The notes beneath the pieces were generated by a model. The model ran no database searches. It was not told the DNA's origin and saw only the letters and a program-made list of their open reading frames with translations. From contig NZ_CP029197.1 in NCBI RefSeq assembly GCF_008639165.1, positions 2,108,001 through 2,172,000 on the forward strand: 64,000 bases of DNA, in the 5' to 3' direction. Shown one piece after another: positions 8,864-15,698 of this stretch. The DNA comes from Streptomyces venezuelae ATCC 10712. Lineage in GTDB: Bacteria; Actinomycetota; Actinomycetes; Streptomycetales; Streptomycetaceae. Position numbers and translations under genes: made by a program. Positions within the stretch are counted from its first letter, which is position 1; each line of letters starts with the position of its first letter.

Positions 8864-9892
8864 ATGACCGCGCGGCTCTCCGACATCGCAGCCCAGGCGG
8901 GGGTCAGTGAGGCCACAGTCAGCCGCGTGCTCAACGGCAAGCCCGGTGTGGCCGGGGCCACCCGTGAATCCGTCCTTGCCGCGCTCGACGTGCTCGGCTA
9001 CGAGCGGCCCGTGCGACTGCGCCAGCGCAGCGCGGGGCTCGTCGGGCTCATCACCCCCGAACTGGACAACCCGATCTTCCCCGCGCTCGCGCAGGTCATC
9101 GGGCAGGCCCTGACCCGGCAGGGATACACCCCGGTCCTCGCCACCCAGACCCCCGGCGGGTCCACCGAGGACGAGCTCACCGACATGCTGGTGGAGCGGG
9201 GCGTCGCCGGCATCATCTTCGTCTCCGGGCTGCACGCCGACACCACCGCCGACATGACGCGCTACGACCAGCTGCGCGGCAAGGGCGTCCCGTACGTCCT
9301 GCTCAACGGCTTCTCCCCCAAGGTCCAGGCGCCCTTCGTCTCCCCGGACGACCGGGCCGCCATGCGCCTCGCGGTGACGCACCTGGCCGCGCTCGGGCAC
9401 ACCAGGATCGGGCTGGCCGTCGGACCGAAGCGGTTCGTGCCGGTGCTCCGCAAGATAGAGGGCTTCCAGCAGGGCATGGCGGAGCGGCTCGGGCTCTCCC
9501 CCGAGGAGTCCGAGGCGCTGATCCAGCACTCGCTCTACACCCTGGAGGGCGGCCAGGCGGCGGCCGGGGCGCTGATCTCCCGGGGCTGCACGGCGGTGGT
9601 CTGCGCGAGCGACATGATGGCGCTCGGCGCGATCCGGGCCGCCCGGCAGCAGGGGCTCGACGTGCCCAGGGACGTCTCCGTCGTCGGTTTCGACGACTCC
9701 CCGCTCATAGCGTTCACCGATCCGCCGCTGACCACCATCCGGCAGCCGGTGCAGGCGATGGGGCAGGCGGCGGTCCGCGCGCTGCTCGAAGAGGTCGGGG
9801 GCACCCCGGCCCCGCACTCCGAGTTCGTCTTCATGCCCGAGCTGGTCGTCCGCGGATCGACCGCGTCGGCCCCGCCCCCCGTACGCGCCTGA
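8864..9892 (+). CDS. malR: Maltose regulator MalR (LacI family)
   Basis: A 342-residue repressor of the maltose operon. HTH RLSDIAAQAGVSEATVSRVLNG at residues 4-25, hinge helix near 45-55, then the effector-binding core (GLVGLITPELDNPIFPAL, GVAGIIFVSGLHAD, SVVGFDDSPLIAFTDPPLTT). The ATG at 8864 has no clear Shine-Dalgarno site, which fits a short or absent leader. It is divergent from malEFG, the classical Streptomyces arrangement. The gene at 2539-3597 is its close paralogue. Confidence 0.94.
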   Translation: MTARLSDIAAQAGVSEATVSRVLNGKPGVAGATRESVLAALDVLGYERPVRLRQRSAGLVGLITPELDNPIFPALAQVIGQALTRQGYTPVLATQTPGGSTEDELTDMLVERGVAGIIFVSGLHADTTADMTRYDQLRGKGVPYVLLNGFSPKVQAPFVSPDDRAAMRLAVTHLAALGHTRIGLAVGPKRFVPVLRKIEGFQQGMAERLGLSPEESEALIQHSLYTLEGGQAAAGALISRGCTAVVCASDMMALGAIRAARQQGLDVPRDVSVVGFDDSPLIAFTDPPLTTIRQPVQAMGQAAVRALLEEVGGTPAPHSEFVFMPELVVRGSTASAPPPVRA

Positions 9893-10003
9893 CCCCTACG
9901 GCTCCCGCCCCGCCGGTGTCATTCCTGAGGTGGACCGGGTGCGCCCCGAACCCGTCCGAGGGATGATCGGTCGGGGGGAAGGGATCTGGCAGACTCTCTC
10001 CCT

Positions 10004-10966
10004 ATGGGTGAAACGACCGTGAAGAGTTTGGACAACCGGACGACCCCGTCGTCACCCATCGTGGCCGACGGCAGGTTCGCGCGCCTGCGTGCGCGCGCGC
10101 CCCGGCGTCCCACGATCTGGTTCGAGATCCTGCTCATCGCGGTGAGCTACTGGACGTACTCGCTCATCCGCAACGCGGTGCCGGAGCAGAAGGCCCAGGC
10201 GCTGAAGAACGCTGACTGGATCTGGCAGGCGGAGGAGTCCCTCGGGCTCGCCTTCGAGCACGCCGTCAACCATGCCGTGAACTCGGTGACATGGCTGATC
10301 GTGTCGATGAACTACTACTACGCGACGCTGCACTTCGTCGTGACCATCGGTGTGCTCGTGTGGCTGTACCGATGGCACCCGGGCCGTTACGCGGCGTTCC
10401 GCACCGTGCTGTTCGCCACCACCGGTGTGGCCCTGGTCGGTTACTACCTGTACCCGCTCGCGCCGCCCCGGCTGATGAACGGCCAGGACTTCGTCGACAC
10501 GGTCCTGGTCCACCAGACGTGGGGCTCGATGGCCTCGGGCAACCTCAAGCACGTGTCGAACCAGTACGCGGCGATGCCGTCGATGCACATCGGCTGGTCG
10601 CTCTGGTGCGGCCTGACGATCTTCCTGCTGGCCAAGGCGCCCTGGGCGAAGATCCTCGGCCTGCTCTACCCGGCGGCGACCCTCGTCGTGATCGTCTCCA
10701 CCGCGAACCACTTCTGGCTGGACGCGGTCGGCGGCATGATCTGCCTCTCCTTCGGCTTCGCCGTCTCCTACTTCTGGTACGGCTCCCGGCCGCACCGACT
10801 GCCCAAGCTCGTCGAACCGGTCCCCGGCGCGGTGACGCGCAGCGGCCCGCCCCCGAAGACGGAGGCGGACCGCGAGGACGCGGACGACGCCACGGACACC
10901 GGCGCCGCGGCGAAGGCCGTCCGGGAGAAGAGCGGCTCCGAGGAGTCGGTCAGCTCCGGAAGGTGA
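10004..10966 (+). CDS. PAP2-superfamily membrane phosphatase
   Basis: A 320-residue integral membrane protein of the PAP2 (type 2 phosphatidic acid phosphatase) superfamily. The three phosphatase motifs are visible: YPLAPPR (motif 1 region), AAMPSMHIGWS (motif 2 with the conserved PSxH) and TANHFWLDAVGG (motif 3 with the catalytic His and Asp). About five to six membrane spans surround them. The C-terminal 50 residues are hydrophilic and charged (EADREDADDATD). The likely substrates are lipid phosphates or prenyl diphosphates at the membrane. Its 3' end overlaps the convergent amidohydrolase by 17 bp. The exact lipid substrate cannot be told. Confidence 0.88.
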   Translation: MGETTVKSLDNRTTPSSPIVADGRFARLRARAPRRPTIWFEILLIAVSYWTYSLIRNAVPEQKAQALKNADWIWQAEESLGLAFEHAVNHAVNSVTWLIVSMNYYYATLHFVVTIGVLVWLYRWHPGRYAAFRTVLFATTGVALVGYYLYPLAPPRLMNGQDFVDTVLVHQTWGSMASGNLKHVSNQYAAMPSMHIGWSLWCGLTIFLLAKAPWAKILGLLYPAATLVVIVSTANHFWLDAVGGMICLSFGFAVSYFWYGSRPHRLPKLVEPVPGAVTRSGPPPKTEADREDADDATDTGAAAKAVREKSGSEESVSSGR

Positions 10967-12518
10967 TCCGGCCGCCGGCGACGGTGAGCCGGATCGGGGC
11001 CTGCCCGGTCTCGTCCGCCGGCGCCTCCACCGGGTCGACGGCGAAGGCCGTGAGGTCGGCCCGGTAGCCGGGCGCGATCCGGCCCGCGAACCGCTCCTCC
11101 CCCGCCGCGACCGCCGCGTGCGTGGTCATCCCCTCCAGCGCCATCAGCCCCGTCAGCCCGTGCCGGGCCGAGGCCGCGCCGCGCGGGGCCCGCGCGGTGG
11201 CGAGGACCTGACGGGCGTCGAAGTGCGCGATGGGCCAGTCCGAGCCGAGCGCGAGGTGCGCCCCGGCGTCCCGCAGGTCACGGCAGCGCCAGGCGCGGGC
11301 CGCCCGCTCCTCGCCGAGCCGCCTGGACCACTCGTCGGTGTGGTCGGCGCGGGTGTACGCGGTGTGCGGGGGCTGCATGGAGGCGACGACACCGAGCGCG
11401 GCGAAGCGGCCCAGCTGGTCGTCGGGGACCGTCTCGATGTGCTCGATCCGGTGGCGGGGACCGCCCGTACCCAGGCCTTCCACGGTGTCGAGGACGTGCC
11501 GGACGGCGGCGTCGCCGATGGCGTGGGTGGCGGTGCCGACGCCCGCGCGGTGGAGCCGGCCGACGGCGGCGGAGTACGCGGCCGGGTCGGGCCAGAAGGC
11601 GTCGGTGCCCCGGCCGTGGCAGTCGGCGTGTTCCAGCCAGGCGGTGCCGCCCTCGACGGTGCCGTCCATGAAGAACTTCACGCCGCCGACCGCCCACAGC
11701 CGGCCGGCCCGGCCCTGGAGCCGTACGAGCCCGTCCAGCTCCTCCTCGCCGACGCCGGGCATGCACCAGGGCGCGAGCCTCAGGCGCAGCGGCAGCTCGC
11801 CGTCCTCCTCCAGGGCGGTCAGGAGCCCGGGTACGTCGTGGCCGCCGAGGTCCATGACGTGCGCGGAGGTGAGGCCGGTGGCGGCCATGGCGGTGAGCAG
11901 CTCCACGAGCCGGTCGCGGCGCTCGGCGTACGGCTGGGCGGGCAGGACCGGGGTCATCAGGTCCATGGCGGCGTGCTCGACGAGGTGCCCGGTGGGGCGG
12001 CCGTCGGCGTCGCAGACGACCTCGGAGAGCTGGGCGAACGCCCGGGGTCCCGTGATGCCGGCGGCCTTGAGCGCGGTGGCGCTGACGAGGGCGGAGTGGC
12101 CGTCGTAGAGGCGCAGGTGGGCGGGGGCGCCGTCGAGGACGTCCTCGATCAGGTCGTGGTGGACGGGCCGGCCGCCGAAGACGTTGTGGTCGAGGCCGAA
12201 GCCGGTGATCCAGCCGTCGCGGCGCTCGGCGGTGCGCAGTGCCTCCCGGAGTCCTTCGAGGTCGGTGACGCCGGAGAGGTCGGTGCCGGTGAACATCTCC
12301 AGGCCCCAGACGGGGTGGCTGTGGGCGTCGGTGAGGCCGGGTGTGAGGGTGGCGCCGCCGAGGTCGACGACCTCGGTGCCGGGGCCGCGCCAGCCGCGGG
12401 CGTCGGTGGTGTCGCCGAGGGCGGTGATCAGTCCGTCCCGGACGGCGACGGCGGTGGCGCCGGTCAGCTCGGGGTCGCGGACGCGGCCGTTGACGAGGAC
12501 GAGGTCGGGTGCGGACAC
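10950..12518 (-). CDS. Amidohydrolase family 3 (YtcJ-like) protein
   Basis: A 522-residue metal-dependent hydrolase. The GTG at 12518 has GGAG upstream and lies inside the 3' end of the permease gene (55-bp overlap), so the pair is co-transcribed and probably coupled. Features of the family: VVDLGGATLTPGLTDAHSHPVW (HxH metal site), GWITGFGLDHNVF, GGVKFFMDGTVEGGTAWL, ATHAIGDAAV, HRIEHIETV, ALGSDWPI (metal Asp) and the C-terminal GYRADLTAF. It probably hydrolyses an amide or ester imported by the neighbouring amino-acid permease. The substrate is unknown. Confidence 0.9.
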   Translation of the reverse strand: MSAPDLVLVNGRVRDPELTGATAVAVRDGLITALGDTTDARGWRGPGTEVVDLGGATLTPGLTDAHSHPVWGLEMFTGTDLSGVTDLEGLREALRTAERRDGWITGFGLDHNVFGGRPVHHDLIEDVLDGAPAHLRLYDGHSALVSATALKAAGITGPRAFAQLSEVVCDADGRPTGHLVEHAAMDLMTPVLPAQPYAERRDRLVELLTAMAATGLTSAHVMDLGGHDVPGLLTALEEDGELPLRLRLAPWCMPGVGEEELDGLVRLQGRAGRLWAVGGVKFFMDGTVEGGTAWLEHADCHGRGTDAFWPDPAAYSAAVGRLHRAGVGTATHAIGDAAVRHVLDTVEGLGTGGPRHRIEHIETVPDDQLGRFAALGVVASMQPPHTAYTRADHTDEWSRRLGEERAARAWRCRDLRDAGAHLALGSDWPIAHFDARQVLATARAPRGAASARHGLTGLMALEGMTTHAAVAAGEERFAGRIAPGYRADLTAFAVDPVEAPADETGQAPIRLTVAGGRITFRS

Positions 12519-13969
12519 GGTTCCGCTTCTCCTTCGGTGGTGGGTTCCGCCGCGAAGCGGGCGTAGGTCTCGGGGCGGGTGCGGCGCAGCCGGTGGGCGA
12601 GGACGAGCCCGAGGACGAGGACGGCGGGGACGACGGCGACGAGGACCGCGTTGACGGTCGGGGACGCCCCGGTGAAGAGCTCGACCTTGGAGGCGACCAG
12701 CCAGATCACGACGGCGAGGAGGACGGCGGCGGTGCCGGGGGCGACGAGGGTGCGCAGGGCGCCCTCCTGGTGGGGGACGCGCCGGAAGTAGCGGACGACG
12801 GCGAGGGCGGCGAGCAGCATCAGCGCCATGAGGCCGAGCATCCCGGGGGTGTTCACCCAGAGCAGGAGCTGGGTGTACGGGTCGGCGCCGGCGGCCGCGA
12901 AGCCGAGGACGACGGCCGCGCCGAGGGCGGTCTGGGCGAGGCCCGCGACGTACGGGGAGCGGTGGCGGGGGTGGATCCGGCCGAGCGCGGCGGGCAGGAC
13001 GCCCTCCTCGGCGAGGGCCAGGCAGTAGCGGTTGATGGCGTTGTGGAAGGCGAGCAGCGAGGCGATGATGCTGGTCACGATGAAGACGTGCATCAGGTCG
13101 GCGGCCCAGGACCCGACGTAGGTGGTGATGGCGGCGAAGAAGAGTCCGCCGGTGTCGCCCGCCGCGGCCTCGACGACCCGGTCGTCGCCGAAGGCCTGGA
13201 TGACGGTCCAGACGACGAAGGCGTAGAAGAGGCCGAGGAAGCCGACGGCGATGTAGGTGGCCCGGGGGATGGTGCGGGCGGGGTCGCGGGCCTCGCGGCG
13301 GTAGATCACGGTGGATTCGAAGCCGGTGAAGGCCGAGAAGGCGAAGGCCAGGACGGCGGCGGTGCCGGGGACGAGGACGTTGCCGGGGGCGAAAGAGGCG
13401 AGGGAGAGCCCGTTCGCGCCGCCCTCGATGAGGACGCCGCCGGCGAGGAGGACGAGTATGCCGGTCTCGGCGACGAGCAGGATGCCGAGGACCTTGGCGC
13501 CGAAGTCGATCGAGCGGTAGCCGCCGTACCAGATGACCAGGAGGCCGGCGAGGGCGATGGGGAGCCAGGGCGGGTCGGCGCCCCACAGGGCGTGGGCGGT
13601 GTCGTTGGTGGCGGAGCCGAGGAGTCCGTAGACGCCGATCTCCATGCCGTTGTAGCCGACCATGGCGACGAGGGCGGCGGCGATGCCGAGCGGGGTGCCG
13701 AGGCCCTGGGCGATGTACGCGTAGAAGGCGCCGCCGCTGCGGACGTGGCGGCTCATGGTGGTGAAGCCGACGGCGAAGATCGCCAGGGTGATGCCGGCGA
13801 GGAGGTAGCCGGCGGGGGCGCCGATGCCGCCGAGGACGAGGGCGATGGGGGCGACGCCGGCCATCACGGTGAGCGGGGCGGCGGCGGAGACGACGAAGAA
13901 GGAGATGTCGGCGGTGGTGAGGGTGCCGGTTCTCAGTCGTGGGGGCTCGTCGGGGGTGGGTGAGGACAT
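12464..13969 (-). CDS. APC-superfamily amino acid/amine permease
   Basis: A 501-residue transporter with about twelve hydrophobic spans (ADISFFVVSAAAPLTVMAG, IGAPAGYLLAGITLAIFAVG, VLAFAFSAFTGFESTVIYRR and more). The early PLTVMAG and the EAR(D)PARTIPRATY loop are typical of APC transporters. It is first in an operon with the amidohydrolase and is divergent from a TetR regulator 99 bp away, which probably controls it. Confidence 0.9.
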   Translation of the reverse strand: MSSPTPDEPPRLRTGTLTTADISFFVVSAAAPLTVMAGVAPIALVLGGIGAPAGYLLAGITLAIFAVGFTTMSRHVRSGGAFYAYIAQGLGTPLGIAAALVAMVGYNGMEIGVYGLLGSATNDTAHALWGADPPWLPIALAGLLVIWYGGYRSIDFGAKVLGILLVAETGILVLLAGGVLIEGGANGLSLASFAPGNVLVPGTAAVLAFAFSAFTGFESTVIYRREARDPARTIPRATYIAVGFLGLFYAFVVWTVIQAFGDDRVVEAAAGDTGGLFFAAITTYVGSWAADLMHVFIVTSIIASLLAFHNAINRYCLALAEEGVLPAALGRIHPRHRSPYVAGLAQTALGAAVVLGFAAAGADPYTQLLLWVNTPGMLGLMALMLLAALAVVRYFRRVPHQEGALRTLVAPGTAAVLLAVVIWLVASKVELFTGASPTVNAVLVAVVPAVLVLGLVLAHRLRRTRPETYARFAAEPTTEGEAEPCPHPTSSSSTAASATPS

Positions 13970-13990
13970 GCGGGAGAAGCCCTTCTCGTA

Positions 13991-14009
13991 AACCTAAAGG
14001 CTTTCGGTT
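13991..14009. promoter_or_regulatory. Probable TetR operator between APC permease and TetR gene
   Basis: A 19-bp palindrome with 8 of 9 arm positions matched (AACCTAAAG - G - CTTTCGGTT) in the 99-bp divergent spacer. TetR-family repressors commonly bind such sites and repress the divergent transporter. The assignment rests on position and symmetry. Confidence 0.55.
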
Positions 14010-14068
14010 GGCGCAATGTAGCCTCGTGTCCAACGATTCGGGAAGACCTGAACAGCGGGAGAACGTCC

Positions 14069-14677
14069 ATGGGCCGGCCCCACAAGCCCCTCCTCGACCG
14101 GGTGCGCATCACCACCACGGCACTCGAACTCGTCGACGAACAGGGCGACTTCAGCGTCCCCCAGATCGCCAGGCGACTCGGCGTGCAGACGGCGTCGGTG
14201 TACCACCATGTGGACGGCAGGGACGGCATCGTCGAGCTCCTGCGGGAGCGGGTCTGTGCCGCCATCGACAGCGGCACCCTCGACGAACGCCCCTGGGAGA
14301 CGGCCGTCGCCGCCTGGGCACGGTCCTACCGGGCCGCCTTCGCCGCCCACCCGAAGGCGATTCCGCTGCTCACCACCTCACCGGTGCGCGCCCCCCGGGT
14401 CCTGGAGCAGTACGAGAAGGCCGTCGCCCTCCTCCTCGACGCGGGCTTCGCCCTCCCGGACGTCATGCCGGTGATCATCGCCCTGGAGAACCTGGTCCTC
14501 GGCTCGGCCCTCGACATGGCCGCCCCCGAGGCCATGTGGGAGCTGACGGACGAGGCGGCCACCCCGCAACTGGCCCGCGCCCTCGCCGCGGTGGCGGGAG
14601 GCCCCACGGACCGGTCCTTCGAGCTGGCGCTCGCGGGCTACCTGGCGCACGTCCGGAGGCTGCTGAACGCCCCGTAG
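14069..14677 (+). CDS. TetR-family repressor
   Basis: A 202-residue regulator. N-terminal HTH FSVPQIARRLGVQTASVYHHVDGRDGIVELL at about residues 28-58; the C-terminal part (HPKAIPLLTTSPVRAPRVLEQYE) resembles the TetR_C ligand domain of tetracycline-repressor-type proteins. ATG at 14069. It is divergent from the APC permease/amidohydrolase operon and probably senses the substrate of that pair. Confidence 0.9.
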   Translation: MGRPHKPLLDRVRITTTALELVDEQGDFSVPQIARRLGVQTASVYHHVDGRDGIVELLRERVCAAIDSGTLDERPWETAVAAWARSYRAAFAAHPKAIPLLTTSPVRAPRVLEQYEKAVALLLDAGFALPDVMPVIIALENLVLGSALDMAAPEAMWELTDEAATPQLARALAAVAGGPTDRSFELALAGYLAHVRRLLNAP

Positions 14678-14811
14678 AGGCCTATGCTTTTTGTGTGCGG
14701 TCCGTCGGGACCCGTCGCCCTGGCGCCTCGGCCGCACCACGGAGGTGGCTCGTGCCCTCCGCTCCTGGCATCCCCGGACCCGGACGGGACCGGTGACGAT
14801 CGGAGACGAGC

Positions 14812-15690
14812 ATGCTGTTCCGCCGGACCTGGGCGGCCGCGCTGACGACCGTCGCGACCCTGCTGGCCCTCGCGTTCACCTCACCCGCCGTGCCCGCCCC
14901 GGCCGCCGCACCCGCCGCCCCCGGACCGGGACTTGCCGCACCCGCCGCCCCCGGACCGGGACTTCTCGTCGTGGACTACCAACCCGCCGCGACATCCCAG
15001 GACCTGGTGGAACAGGAGTTCCTGCAGGAGAACGAGGTCCTGGAGAGCGCGGCGGCGCACGCCAACGCCCTGATCGGACTGCCCGCCGACGTCCCGCTGA
15101 CGGCCACCAGCTGCGACGAGGTGAACGCCTTCTGGGACCCGGAGACCGGGTCGATCACCTTCTGCTACGGACTCGTCTCCGCCTACCGCGGCCTCTTCGG
15201 CGAACTCAACACCACCGGCACCGAGGCCCAGCAGAACCGGGCCACCGAGGACGACCTCATCGGCATCTCCAACAGCGTGGTCTTCCACGAGTTCGGGCAC
15301 GCCCTGATCGACATCTACGAGCTGCCCAGCACCGGGCGCGAGGAGGACGCGGCCGACCAGCTGGCCACCCTGCTGCTCGCGGGCGACTCCCTGCACCAGG
15401 GATACGCGGTGAGCGCCATCGAGGCCTGGGGCGCCCTCGCCCGCGCCTCGGAGCAGGGCGACCTCACCGGGCAGCTGGCCGACGAGCACTCGCTCGACGC
15501 CCAGCGCTACTACAACGCGATCTGCTGGCTGTACGGCTCCGACCCCGCCGTGTACGAGGGAGTCGTCGTCCAGACCTCGGCCAACCCCGAAGCACCGCTG
15601 CCGGAGTCCCGGGCCGTCCGCTGCCCCGACGAGTACGACAAGATCAACCGGGCCTGGAGCACCCTGCTCCAGCCCTACCTGAAGACCTGA
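14812..15690 (+). CDS. Secreted DUF4344-type zinc metallopeptidase
   Basis: A 292-residue exported protein with signal peptide MLFRRTWAAALTTVATLLALAF and a low-complexity Ala/Pro/Gly segment after it. The catalytic motif HEFGH (NSVVFHEFGHALIDIYELP, around residue 162) is a zincin HExxH; EEDAADQLATLLL downstream supplies a likely third ligand, as in DUF4344 proteins. Cysteines at TSCDEV/FCYGL and CWLYG/VRCPDE suggest disulfides, in keeping with export. A 30-bp tandem duplication at 14908-14964 encodes the doubled APAAPGPGL segment. It converges on glnE with an 8-bp gap. The substrate is unknown. Confidence 0.85.
   Translation: MLFRRTWAAALTTVATLLALAFTSPAVPAPAAAPAAPGPGLAAPAAPGPGLLVVDYQPAATSQDLVEQEFLQENEVLESAAAHANALIGLPADVPLTATSCDEVNAFWDPETGSITFCYGLVSAYRGLFGELNTTGTEAQQNRATEDDLIGISNSVVFHEFGHALIDIYELPSTGREEDAADQLATLLLAGDSLHQGYAVSAIEAWGALARASEQGDLTGQLADEHSLDAQRYYNAICWLYGSDPAVYEGVVVQTSANPEAPLPESRAVRCPDEYDKINRAWSTLLQPYLKT
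14908..14964 (+). repeat. 30-bp tandem duplication inside the DUF4344 gene
   Basis: Two in-frame copies of a 30-base unit (GCACCCGCCGCCCCCGGACC...) encode repeated AAPGPGL sequences between the signal peptide and the catalytic domain. It looks like recent slippage and should be variable between strains. Confidence 0.85.
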
Positions 15691-15698
15691 GGCCGCGG

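Noticed and set aside
12509..13963. 484-residue plus-strand ORF across the APC permease
   Set aside because: Shadow frame (Gly/Glu/Asp-rich) of a 12-span transporter gene.
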